DNA of 35,635 bases from NCBI GenBank assembly GCA_017437965.1, contig JAFRWN010000101.1:1-35635 (forward strand). The letters are read 5' to 3'. Shown piece after piece: positions 27,447 through 35,635 of the stretch. This stretch comes from Lachnospiraceae bacterium. Its GTDB lineage: Bacteria > Bacillota > Clostridia > Lachnospirales > Lachnospiraceae. The position numbers were made by a program, and so were the translations under genes. The notes under the pieces were generated by a model. The model was not told where the DNA came from and searched no databases. It was given only the letters and a program-made list of their open reading frames with translations. The first letter of the stretch is position 1. The number at the start of each line of letters is the position of its first letter.

Positions 27447-28253
27447 ATGTTTTGTACATCATGTGGTGCCCAGCTTGAAGAGGGCACAAAGTTCTGCACA
27501 AAGTGCGGTGCTAAATTAGTTGATACACCGGCACCTCAGGTAAATCCGGTACCTCAGGCAGCTCCTCAGGCAGCGCCTAAGTATGTGGCAGCGGCTCCTC
27601 AGCCTGCACCCCAGCCTGTTCCCGCAGCACCTGCAACAAAGACCTGCTCGGCATGTGGCGCAGAGAATCCTGCAAGCACCCAGTATTGTGTTAAGTGCGG
27701 CGCAGAACTTAGCGGCGGAAGCTCAGTAGGTTTCAAGGATCTCTGGAGCAAGATGACAGCCGATAAGACAAATTATACTAAGGATCAGTTCTTCCTGATC
27801 TCATGGATTGCCGGAATGTTTTGCGGTCTGATGCTTTTCATTTCTGTTTTCCTTCCTTACATTGAATTCGATCTTGGAGATAAAGAAAAGAGCTTCAGCC
27901 TTATAAGAGCCGGCCACAAGGTAAAGATTTCGGGATACAAAATGAGACTTGACGTCGGCGCAGGCTATGGTCTTGTATTTATCCTTATCGCAATCGCAGC
28001 AATCGCATGCTTTGCACTTAAGACAACGATCGGTTCCCTGATCGTCAGCGGTCTTGCAGCACTCATTGCACTTATCGCAGTAATCGATATCCATGGAGAT
28101 ATCAAGGATGCTCAGGATTTAGGCGGAGACGTAGACGGAAAGATTGCACTCGTATTCCTCATCCTTTTCGCATTCTTAATGTTAGCTGCTGCAATCGTTA
28201 TGTTCCTTAGAAAACAGCAGATCAAAAAAGGTCAGGTAAGACTGAACAGATAG
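27447..28253 (+). CDS. Double zinc-ribbon membrane protein
   Basis: A 268-residue protein with two N-terminal zinc ribbons of the 'zinc-ribbon_2' type: C3xxC6/C17xxC20 and C67xxC70/C81xxC84. They are separated by a Pro/Ala/Gln-rich linker (residues 28-63). Four hydrophobic segments follow at about 115-138, 173-192, 195-213 and 233-254, giving a membrane domain with a polar loop (141-170). The ribbons would face the cytoplasm. This architecture is common in Clostridia and Bacillota but no function is established; the ribbons probably mediate protein or nucleic-acid contacts. GGAGG eight bases before the ATG fixes the start. It has its own promoter and terminator, so it is monocistronic. Confidence 0.85.
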   Translation: MFCTSCGAQLEEGTKFCTKCGAKLVDTPAPQVNPVPQAAPQAAPKYVAAAPQPAPQPVPAAPATKTCSACGAENPASTQYCVKCGAELSGGSSVGFKDLWSKMTADKTNYTKDQFFLISWIAGMFCGLMLFISVFLPYIEFDLGDKEKSFSLIRAGHKVKISGYKMRLDVGAGYGLVFILIAIAAIACFALKTTIGSLIVSGLAALIALIAVIDIHGDIKDAQDLGGDVDGKIALVFLILFAFLMLAAAIVMFLRKQQIKKGQVRLNR

Positions 28254-28280
28254 TTCTTAAAAAATTTTGAATAATTACGG

Positions 28281-28322
28281 AGACGGTTCTTTTGGAAAAC
28301 CAAAAAGACCGTCTTCTTTTTT
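28281..28322 (+). terminator. Terminator after the zinc-ribbon gene
   Basis: A 15-base stem (28281-28295 with 28300-28314, one imperfect pair region), AAAA loop, then TCTTTTTT. Confidence 0.9.
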
Positions 28323-28401
28323 ATTTCTGTGTCATTTTTGGCTATGCAAGAAAAAAAGCATATGTTATAATTAAAGGTAATTCAAAAACAGGAGGCCTGC
28401 T

Positions 28402-30879
28402 ATGGATAACAGACTCGGAAAAAACGAATTGTTTGAAGCTTCACATCTTGCCCTGCTTGTAACCTATACCTTATTTTCCATGATACGGATAGGGGAATCA
28501 CTGCTGATGAAATGGGAGGACTGGGCAGTCTTTCTGATAATCGTGGCAGTTCTTTTCTGCTGGACTCTTCACATCCAGAACAGGATTCCGGAAAACATCA
28601 GGCTGTGGGTATATTCTATACTCATGATGTGCACGTTTTTCTTCTACGGAATCCATGAGACCAGTACTTTTGATCTTGCGACGGTCATGTCGGCTGTCAT
28701 CATTCTTTATTCGATGACCGGTCTCAAATCGATGATCACCATGTGCCAGGTCACCTATTATATTACTTTCTTTTACGATATCCTGTTTATGATTAAAAAT
28801 GATTATGAGTTTGACAGTCTTGTGATTTCAAGGGTCATGCTGCACGTCGGAATGATCTTTGCTACCGGCGCACTTTCAAGACTGATAATCGACAAGTGGG
28901 TCAGGGTTCTGAACAAATCGGGTGAGGAGATCGAGCAGCTCACCAAGGCTACGGACAGACTCAATGATTTCCTTGCGAATGTTTCCCATGAGATAAGGAC
29001 TCCGATTAATGCCATCATCGGTCTTTCGGGCATCTGCGCCGATAAGACTGAAGATGAAGAAATGAAAAAGGAGCTTATGGCCATAAATACTGCGGGCCAC
29101 CGTGCCGCAGAGCAGATAAGCGATATACTTGATTTTACCGAGATTGACCGTAACAAGCTGGCAAGGAACGAGGAGGACTATATGCTCTCGTCAGTCCTTA
29201 ACGATCTTGTCAGCAAGATCCGTCCCGAAAAGCCCGAAAACCTCGAGCTTGTCATTGATGTGGATCCCGCGATCCCTGCGGTAATGAGAACCGATATTTC
29301 AAAAATGAATAAGATCCTTTTCCATCTGATCACAAACGGACTGAAATATACGCGTGAGGGTGGTGTATATGTCCGCATAACCACAATGAAAAAGGAATAT
29401 GGTGTAAACCTTTGCATCGAAGTAACTGATACGGGTATCGGCATGACGGCCGAGGAGATTGAGAATCTTTCAGAGCGTTTCTACCAGGTTGATTCGGGCC
29501 GCACAAGAAAAAACAGCGGTCTGGGTCTTGGTCTTGCAATAGTGAACGGTTTTGTTTCGTCCCTTGGCGGATTCATGAGAATCACAAGTAAATACGGAAT
29601 CGGAACCACGGTACATGTAAGCCTGCCTCAGTTGGTAGTTGACGATACCAGCTGCATGTCCGTTGCCGACAGAGAGAGACTGAGCCTGGGCGCATTCCTG
29701 CATTTTGAAAAATTCGAAAAGCCAGAAGTTCGTGATTACTACAATTCAATGGTTCGTAACATCGTAAAGGGTCTCGGCGTGCAGATGCACCGTGTTGACA
29801 ATGTCATAAATCTTAAAAAGCTTCATTCAACCGTTAGGCTTACTCATCTTTTTGTAGGCGAGGAGGAATATGAAACCGACACCGAGCTGATGGAAAAGCT
29901 TGCCAAGGAAATGAAGGTTGTGGTTGTTGCAAACTCAAGCTTTACGCTTCCTAAGGGCTCTTTTGCGCGCATAATGGAAAAGCCTTTCTACTGCTTCCCC
30001 GTTGCCGCAGTGCTGAACGAAGGTACCGATCAGGAAAGAACGGACCACAACCAGATACATTGCCACGACGTACATGTGCTTGTTGTTGATGATGAACCGA
30101 TGAACCTTATCGTTGCAAAGAGGATATTCGGAAAATACGGAATCACGGTTTCAACCGCTGCCTCAGGCCAGGAATCAATTGAAAAATGCAGGGAAGAGGA
30201 ATATGATGCAGTCTTCATGGATCACATGATGCCCGGCATGGACGGCGTTACCGCGATGAAGAAGATAAGGATGGATGCACAGAAGGCAAGGGCCGATCTG
30301 CCGATAGTTGCCCTTACGGCAAACGCAGTGAGTACCGCGCGGGAAATGTTCATGAAGGAGGGCTTTGACGGTTTTGTCAGCAAGCCCATAGAGTTTATTG
30401 AGCTTGAAAGAGTGCTTAAGAAGGTTCTGCCGAAGAACAAGATAAGCTATGAAAAGGAAGAGGAGCTTATTGGAGAAGAGGAGAAGGAGCCGGAGCTTAT
30501 GATAGTGGCGGATCCCTATGAAATCCTTCAGAGCCACGGGGTGAATACCGAAAGTGGTCTTGCCTACTGCATGGATGACGATGAGTTCTACCGCACGCTT
30601 CTCCGTCAGTTCGAGAAAGAGGAAAAGGAAAAACGTCCTGAAATTGATGGATATTTCAATAATGAAGATATGGAAAATTATGCCATCCAGGTGCATGCCC
30701 TTAAGAGCACCGCGAAGATGATAGGCTGTGAGGGTCTTTCGGAAAAGGCGAAGGGTCTTGAGATGGCTGCTAAGGTGGGAAATGTGGATTATGTTAAGGA
30801 AAACCACGCGGGCGTAATGGAAGAATATGAGAGGACGGCAGGGGGAATAAGGCTTGCCCTCGGAGAAGAAAACGAGTAA
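28402..30879 (+). CDS. Hybrid sensor histidine kinase (HisKA-HATPase-REC-Hpt)
   Basis: An 825-residue membrane-bound hybrid kinase. Six hydrophobic segments span about residues 14-165 with little extracytoplasmic sequence, so the signal may be sensed in or near the membrane. HisKA has the phosphorylated His196 in FLANVSHEIRTPINAIIGLSG. The ATPase shows LITNGLKYT (N box), VTDTGIGM (G1) and GLGLGLAIV (G2). Residues about 430-540 look like a receiver that lacks the acceptor aspartate. A true receiver follows with Asp607 in FMDHMMPGMDG and a conserved Lys in FVSKP, then an Hpt domain with His765 in VHALKSTAKMIG. All four relay sites are therefore in one chain. AGGAGG nine bases before the ATG fixes the start. 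A -10-like TATAAT lies at 28366-28371. It is followed after 14 bp by a second hybrid kinase. The ligand is unknown. Confidence 0.9.
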   Translation: MDNRLGKNELFEASHLALLVTYTLFSMIRIGESLLMKWEDWAVFLIIVAVLFCWTLHIQNRIPENIRLWVYSILMMCTFFFYGIHETSTFDLATVMSAVIILYSMTGLKSMITMCQVTYYITFFYDILFMIKNDYEFDSLVISRVMLHVGMIFATGALSRLIIDKWVRVLNKSGEEIEQLTKATDRLNDFLANVSHEIRTPINAIIGLSGICADKTEDEEMKKELMAINTAGHRAAEQISDILDFTEIDRNKLARNEEDYMLSSVLNDLVSKIRPEKPENLELVIDVDPAIPAVMRTDISKMNKILFHLITNGLKYTREGGVYVRITTMKKEYGVNLCIEVTDTGIGMTAEEIENLSERFYQVDSGRTRKNSGLGLGLAIVNGFVSSLGGFMRITSKYGIGTTVHVSLPQLVVDDTSCMSVADRERLSLGAFLHFEKFEKPEVRDYYNSMVRNIVKGLGVQMHRVDNVINLKKLHSTVRLTHLFVGEEEYETDTELMEKLAKEMKVVVVANSSFTLPKGSFARIMEKPFYCFPVAAVLNEGTDQERTDHNQIHCHDVHVLVVDDEPMNLIVAKRIFGKYGITVSTAASGQESIEKCREEEYDAVFMDHMMPGMDGVTAMKKIRMDAQKARADLPIVALTANAVSTAREMFMKEGFDGFVSKPIEFIELERVLKKVLPKNKISYEKEEELIGEEEKEPELMIVADPYEILQSHGVNTESGLAYCMDDDEFYRTLLRQFEKEEKEKRPEIDGYFNNEDMENYAIQVHALKSTAKMIGCEGLSEKAKGLEMAAKVGNVDYVKENHAGVMEEYERTAGGIRLALGEENE

Positions 30880-30893
30880 ACGGAGAAGAAACA

Positions 30894-33572
30894 ATGAGTA
30901 AATGGGACAGACTGAGAAATATGATGTATAATCCCATGCGGGATTTTCAGGAAAGGGTATTCCTGCTTCAGATAATAATCGCCGAGGTGGTGGTGGGCCT
31001 TGTACTAATAGGAGATATATTGCTTAAGGAGGATATAATCGAGGTGGCAACGCTTGCGGTGTCTCTCATTTTATCCCCTGTCGTAGCATATCTGAGCCTC
31101 AGGTACCATAAAATCCAGATCGGAAGCATAGTTATCGCAAGCTCTGTAGTATTCGGGATACTGCCTGTTGTGTTTATCCGCGGCGGCGGTCTTTACGGCG
31201 GTGCAGTTATCTGGTTTTCATTCGCGTATCTTTATATCGGCCTTCTGCTGACGGGACTTGCGAGAAAGATAATGCTGATCCTTCTGACCCTTATGGCAGT
31301 TGCGGAATACTATGTCGGATATTATCATCCGGGCTGGATAGAGCCGCACGATACCAAAATGTTCTACCTGGATTCGCTGGTTTCCGTCATTCTGGTAGGC
31401 CTTGTAATATATATAATGGTATGGTTCCTCTCAAAGATATATAACGGTGAGAGCAACAGGGCAAAGGATGAGGCAGAAAAGGTTGAGGCACTCCGCCTTA
31501 CCCAGAACCGCTTCTTCTCAAACATGAGCCATGAGATCAGGACGCCTATCAATACCATCATCGGATTAAACGAGATGATACTCAGGGAGGATATTTCCGA
31601 CGAGGTTGCGGAGGACGCTGCAAACGTTCAGTCCGCAAGCAAGATGCTCCTGCACCTGATAAATGATATTCTGGATATGTCGAAGCTGGATTCCGGACAG
31701 ATGCAGCTGACACCGGTAAATTATCATCCGGGCAACATGCTTTCAGAACTCGTAGCGATGCTGTGGATCAGGGCAAAGGAAAAGAACCTGGACTTCAAGG
31801 TAAATGTTTCGCCCGAGCTTCCGTCCGAGCTTATCGGTGACGAGGTCCGAATAAAGCAGATACTTATCAATGTAGTGAACAATGCGATAAAGTATACCAG
31901 GGAGGGAACCGTTTCCCTTTCGATACAGTGCGGGGAAAGAAAGGGCAAGGAGCAGAGCATCATATATACGATCAGTGATACGGGTGTTGGCATAAAGAAG
32001 GAGAACATACCCTATCTTTTCACGGCCTTCAAGCGTGTGGATGAAACCAATAACCGCCACATAGAAGGTACCGGCCTCGGTCTTTCGATCGTAAAGCAGC
32101 TGGTGGACCTCATGGGCGGAAACATTACGGTCAACAGCGTTTACATGCGCGGCTCGACCTTCATCATTGAGATACCGCAGCAGGTTGTGGGCGAAAAGGT
32201 GATAGGAAACATTGATACGCTCGCCCGCCATGAGCATTATAAAAAGAGTGAATACCAGAGGAAATTTGAAGCGCCCGATGCACGTATCCTGGTTGTCGAT
32301 GACAATGCTTCAAACCTTATGGTTGTTAGTAAGCTTCTTCGTGATACCAAAGTGCAGATCGAGACTGCGTCAAACGGTGTCGAGGCCTTAAAGAAAACAC
32401 TTGCAAATGATTATCATGTGATCCTTATGGATCATCTGATGCCCGAGATGGATGGTATAGTCTGCCACAGGCTGATACGCTCGCAGGTCGGAGGACGGTG
32501 CAGGGAATCCAAGGTAGTCGTGCTTACTGCAAATGCGGATTCGGAGAGCCGTGCGCTCTATGAAAATGAAAGGTTTGACGGATATCTTACCAAACCCATC
32601 AGCGGTGCCGAGCTTGAGAACGAGCTCTGCCGCCTGCTTCCGAAGGATATTGTATATATGTACGGAAGCGATGACGAAATACTTGAAGAAACTATTTCAT
32701 GGATGCGCTCCGACCAGAAGAAGGAGAATATCGCAATCACAACTGAAAGCGTAGCGGATCTGCCGGAGGATATTCTTTCCGAATATAACATAGCCATGAT
32801 CCCGCACAACGTTCGTACCGATGAGGGTGTGTTCAAGGACGGTATCGAGATAGAGACGGACGGGCTTCTTAATTATATGAAGGATCTCTCTCACCAGATC
32901 ACTTCGCTTGCGCCCGACGTCAAGGAACATGAGAAGTTCTTTGCAGACTGCCTGCAGAATGCAAACAATATCATCCATATCTCGATCTCGAGTAAGATCA
33001 CCGGCAGCGGCTGCATGAATGCGACCGAGGCGGCAGCGGCATTTGACAATGTAACCGTTATCGATACGGGTCACCTTTCGAGCGGACAGGGACTGATGGC
33101 GATAGAAGCCAGCCGTCTGGCAGCGCAGGGCAAGAGCGTGTCCGAAATATGCGAAGAGCTTGAAAAACTGAAATCGAAGGTATGTACAAGCTTCGTTGTT
33201 GACAACCTGGATTTCCTTGCTAGGACCAATCAGGTTTCCAAACGTATTGCGAGCCTGACGAAATCCTTCATGGCAAGACCCGTGCTTGTGCTTAAGCATG
33301 GAAAGATGGGCGTGGGCGACGTATACTTCGGTACGAGGGAACGTGCATGGAAAACCTATATCGACCATACACTCATGCACGTCGGAAACATCGATGACGA
33401 AATGCTGTTTGTCACATATGTAGGTCTTACGACCCATGAGCTTGAAAAGATCAAAAAGATGACCGAAAGCAGAATGAAATTCAAGCATATTTATTTCCAG
33501 AAGGCAAGCCCCGGAATTGCACTGAACTGCGGTCCGGGAACGTTCGGACTGCTGTATAAGAAAAAGAGCTGA
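30894..33572 (+). CDS. Hybrid histidine kinase with C-terminal DegV domain
   Basis: An 892-residue protein. About six membrane segments (22-185) precede HisKA with His213 in FFSNMSHEIRTPINTIIGLNE, then an ATPase (VVNNAIKYT, ISDTGVGI, GTGLGLSIV). A receiver spans about 462-585 with Asp513 in LMDHLMPEMDG. Where the upstream kinase has Hpt, this one has a complete DegV-like domain (about 610-890): ITTESVADLPEDI, then ISSKITGSGCMNA, then IDTGHLSSGQGLMA, ending GIALNCGPGTFGLLYKK. DegV/FakB proteins bind a single fatty acid, and in staphylococci FakB presents it to the kinase FakA. The fusion suggests that a lipid state is tied to phosphorelay signalling, which is inference. The ribosome site is a modest GGAGAAG. 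The frame is unbroken across all domains, so it is not an annotation artefact. The ABC exporter gene follows after 33 bp. Confidence 0.9.
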   Translation: MSKWDRLRNMMYNPMRDFQERVFLLQIIIAEVVVGLVLIGDILLKEDIIEVATLAVSLILSPVVAYLSLRYHKIQIGSIVIASSVVFGILPVVFIRGGGLYGGAVIWFSFAYLYIGLLLTGLARKIMLILLTLMAVAEYYVGYYHPGWIEPHDTKMFYLDSLVSVILVGLVIYIMVWFLSKIYNGESNRAKDEAEKVEALRLTQNRFFSNMSHEIRTPINTIIGLNEMILREDISDEVAEDAANVQSASKMLLHLINDILDMSKLDSGQMQLTPVNYHPGNMLSELVAMLWIRAKEKNLDFKVNVSPELPSELIGDEVRIKQILINVVNNAIKYTREGTVSLSIQCGERKGKEQSIIYTISDTGVGIKKENIPYLFTAFKRVDETNNRHIEGTGLGLSIVKQLVDLMGGNITVNSVYMRGSTFIIEIPQQVVGEKVIGNIDTLARHEHYKKSEYQRKFEAPDARILVVDDNASNLMVVSKLLRDTKVQIETASNGVEALKKTLANDYHVILMDHLMPEMDGIVCHRLIRSQVGGRCRESKVVVLTANADSESRALYENERFDGYLTKPISGAELENELCRLLPKDIVYMYGSDDEILEETISWMRSDQKKENIAITTESVADLPEDILSEYNIAMIPHNVRTDEGVFKDGIEIETDGLLNYMKDLSHQITSLAPDVKEHEKFFADCLQNANNIIHISISSKITGSGCMNATEAAAAFDNVTVIDTGHLSSGQGLMAIEASRLAAQGKSVSEICEELEKLKSKVCTSFVVDNLDFLARTNQVSKRIASLTKSFMARPVLVLKHGKMGVGDVYFGTRERAWKTYIDHTLMHVGNIDDEMLFVTYVGLTTHELEKIKKMTESRMKFKHIYFQKASPGIALNCGPGTFGLLYKKKS

Positions 33573-33605
33573 TAGTGTATAAAAAACGAGATAAAGGAGG
33601 AAAAA

Positions 33606-35432
33606 ATGCCGCCGGGAGGAAGAATGGGTGGTCCGGGGGGCCACTATATGACAGAAGAGGAAAAGGCTGCGCAGCCCAAGATCACGGGAAAGCTGATCAA
33701 AAGGGTTTTCAGTTATCTGAAGCCCTACTGGAAGCAGCTGATACTGGTGCTTGTCTGCATTGCCATTTCTTCCATATTCAATCTGATGCCCTCGATACTG
33801 ACGGGTAAGATTATCGATGAGGGACTTATCGGACAGAACATGAGACTGCTGATCATATATATAGTAGCCTCTCTTTCTGTCACGCTTTTCGCAAACCTTA
33901 TCGGAGTTGCGGAGAGTTATATCAACACTTGGATAGCGCAACACATAACCTTTGACATGCGCAACCAGATGTTTTCGCATCTGCAGAGCATGTCCCAGCG
34001 CTTTTACACGACAAACAATCAGGGTGACATCATTACGAGGATGACGAGTGATATTGACGGCGTGGAGTCGGTGATCACGGGTACCTTCAAGAGCATATTG
34101 TCAAATTCGATCACGCTTATCTTTGCGCTGATCGCCATGTTCCAGAAAAACTGGATACTGGCGCTTTTAGGAATTGCCGTTATCCCCTTGTTTGTTTTTC
34201 CGACAAGACGTGCGGGCAAGACCAGATGGACACTTACGCGCGAGGCGCAGGAGTGCAACGACGAGGTCAACGGGATCTTAAATGAAACCCTGTCGGTATC
34301 CGGCCAGCTTCTTGTCAAGCTTTTCGGTAAAGAGAAGCAGGAGTATGAGCGCTATGAAAACGTGAACAGGCGCATGATCAATCTCAATATAAAGGAAAGA
34401 ATGGCTGGCCGCTGGTTTTTCGTTGTGCTTCACACTGTAACGAGCATAGGCCCGATGCTTCTGTATCTTGTCGGCGGAATACTGATCATGAAATATGACA
34501 GCTCGATCACCGTCGGAGATATCACTGTTCTGGTCGCTCTTCTCGGAAAGACCTATATGCCGGTCAATTCGTTACTTAATATCCAGGTTGACTGGATGCG
34601 CTCGATGGCGCTGTTTTCGAGGGTGTTTGATTATTTTGATATGAAGATAGAAATCGAGAATCCTGAAAACCCTGTATTTCCTTCCGAGAATACAGGCGAG
34701 GTGGAATTCAAGGGTGTTGATTTTTCATATGATCCCGAGCGGCAGATTTTAAAGAACATAAGCTTCAGGCTTGAAAGCGGGCGGAGCATGGCGATAGTAG
34801 GCCCATCGGGCTCCGGAAAATCCACCATTATAAATCTGATACCGAGGCTATATGACGTAAATTCCGGAAGTGTCACATTTGACGGTGTGGACGTACGAAA
34901 GCTGGATCTTTCTTTCCTTCGAAAGAATATAGGCGTTGTGTCGCAGGAAACATATCTGTTCAACGGAAGCATCAGGGAAAATCTGCAGTATGCCGATCCT
35001 GACGCTACCGAAGAGGAAATGATAGAGGCATGCAAGAAGGCAAATATCTATGATTTCATACAAAGCCAGGAGCATGGCCTTGACACGATGGTAGGAAACA
35101 GGGGACTGAAGCTTTCCGGAGGTGAAAAGCAGAGGCTTTCGATCGCAAGGGTTCTTTTGAAGAAACCGGCGCTCCTGATCTTTGATGAGGCAACCTCGGC
35201 GCTTGACTCCATTTCGGAGAACAAGATACAGGAAGCGATCGATCCTATAATAAAGGACAGAACGAGCATACTGATCGCACACAGGCTTTCTACGATCCTG
35301 GCTGCCGACGAGATTTTCGTTATCAAGGACGGAGAGATAGTGGAAAGAGGCCAGCATAAGGAACTTGTTGAACGCGGAGGCGTCTATACCGAGCTCTATA
35401 ACACGCAATTCAGACGTGCAGAGATGGAATAG
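33606..35432 (+). CDS. ABC transporter, fused permease and ATPase (exporter type)
   Basis: A 608-residue half-transporter of the MsbA/LmrA/MdlB type. A Gly/Pro-rich start (MPPGGRMGGPGG) precedes six membrane segments (about 45-330), with the coupling-helix-type SMSQRFYTTNNQGDIITRMTSD. The ATPase starts near 370: Walker A GPSGSGKST (Lys405), Q-loop VVSQETYLF, signature LSGGEKQR, Walker B LLIFDEATSALD and switch His in IAHRLST. All motifs are intact, so it can work as a homodimer; a partner is not encoded in the window. Substrates range from lipids to drugs and peptides and cannot be assigned. AAAGGAGG six bases before the ATG. The short gap to the DegV-kinase suggests the kinases may control or share expression with this exporter. 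Confidence 0.92.
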   Translation: MPPGGRMGGPGGHYMTEEEKAAQPKITGKLIKRVFSYLKPYWKQLILVLVCIAISSIFNLMPSILTGKIIDEGLIGQNMRLLIIYIVASLSVTLFANLIGVAESYINTWIAQHITFDMRNQMFSHLQSMSQRFYTTNNQGDIITRMTSDIDGVESVITGTFKSILSNSITLIFALIAMFQKNWILALLGIAVIPLFVFPTRRAGKTRWTLTREAQECNDEVNGILNETLSVSGQLLVKLFGKEKQEYERYENVNRRMINLNIKERMAGRWFFVVLHTVTSIGPMLLYLVGGILIMKYDSSITVGDITVLVALLGKTYMPVNSLLNIQVDWMRSMALFSRVFDYFDMKIEIENPENPVFPSENTGEVEFKGVDFSYDPERQILKNISFRLESGRSMAIVGPSGSGKSTIINLIPRLYDVNSGSVTFDGVDVRKLDLSFLRKNIGVVSQETYLFNGSIRENLQYADPDATEEEMIEACKKANIYDFIQSQEHGLDTMVGNRGLKLSGGEKQRLSIARVLLKKPALLIFDEATSALDSISENKIQEAIDPIIKDRTSILIAHRLSTILAADEIFVIKDGEIVERGQHKELVERGGVYTELYNTQFRRAEME

Positions 35433-35474
35433 TGGACTGATACATACATTTTATACAAGATATTGTGGTCTGAA

Positions 35475-35540
35475 AAAGGGCAAAGAAAAACACAAAAAAA
35501 GTTTAAAAAAACTTGAAAAAAGGTGTTGACTTTGCCCTTT
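35475..35540. repeat. 11-bp perfect inverted repeat flanking the terminal promoter
   Basis: AAAGGGCAAAG (35475-35485) and CTTTGCCCTTT (35530-35540) are exact reverse complements. The right arm covers the end of the -35 and half of the spacer. Confidence 0.75.
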
Positions 35541-35554
35541 CTTTGTGGTATATT
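35526..35554 (+). promoter_or_regulatory. Strong promoter, probably of an rRNA operon
   Basis: TTGACT (35526-35531), 17-bp spacer, TATATT (35549-35554), after A-tracts (35490-35520) that resemble an UP element. It reads out of the window. Confidence 0.82.
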
Positions 35555-35560
35555 AAGCAA

Positions 35561-35635
35561 GTCGCCCGATAAAAGCGGCAAAAAAGAAGCTTCTTAAAGC
35601 TTCACCGAAACTTGAAAACAAAATAGTGAAACAAC
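35561..35635 (+). other. Leader, probably of a 16S rRNA gene beyond the edge
   Basis: Non-coding leader with a hairpin GAAGCTT-CTTA-AAGCTTC (35586-35603), followed by ACTTGAAAACAAAATAGTG. CTTGAAAAC followed by an A-rich segment is typical of rrn leaders in Clostridia. No rRNA sequence itself is in the window. Confidence 0.6.

Noticed and set aside
32697..33980. A 427-codon leftward ORF
   Set aside because: It is antisense to the DegV-kinase and ABC exporter, both of which have full conserved motifs; the reverse frame has no recognisable domain or ribosome site.

Overview
This window is the replication-origin neighbourhood of a low-to-mid GC, Gram-positive anaerobe of the Clostridia. Gene content and order, the TTG starts, and the hybrid kinase and zinc-ribbon families suggest Lachnospiraceae (Butyrivibrio or a relative); the genus is inference. 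The classic order is present: rpmH-rnpA-yidD-yidC-jag and mnmE-mnmG-rsmG run leftward, dnaA-dnaN-yaaA-recF-gyrB-gyrA run rightward, and they diverge at about 15.3 kb. Nearly all genes point away from the origin, as expected for leading-strand coding.

Left part (1-4.6 kb): small accessory genes. These are a partial YunG-like/GNAT fusion, an AlkD-type DNA alkylation repair protein, two uncharacterised plus-strand proteins, a P-loop kinase-like protein and a VOC protein. Between and beside them (3481-4334) lies a cluster of seven near-perfect parS centromere sites plus one decayed copy, several spaced at 47-48 bp. parA/parB are not in the window.

Middle (4.6-24.1 kb): a leftward chain of an AAA+ ATPase, a NudC-type NUDIX hydrolase, rsmG, mnmG and mnmE with its own promoter, then jag, yidC, yidD, rnpA and rpmH. 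Several junctions share one base (TAATG), implying translational coupling. The rpmH and dnaA promoters are back to back around a DnaA box. The dnaA-dnaN gap carries DnaA-box variants, a GC cluster, DnaA-trio-like triplets and an AT-rich tract, a good candidate for the unwinding site of oriC. gyrA ends in a strong terminator.

Right part (24.1-35.6 kb): a 953-residue protein with a papain/C39-like cysteine protease core and no visible export signal, tRNA-Ser(GCU), a double zinc-ribbon membrane protein, and a likely operon of two hybrid histidine kinases plus an ABC exporter. The second kinase is unusual: its C-terminus is a complete DegV-like (fatty-acid-binding) domain instead of Hpt. The window ends in a strong promoter and leader that look like the start of an rRNA operon just beyond the right edge.
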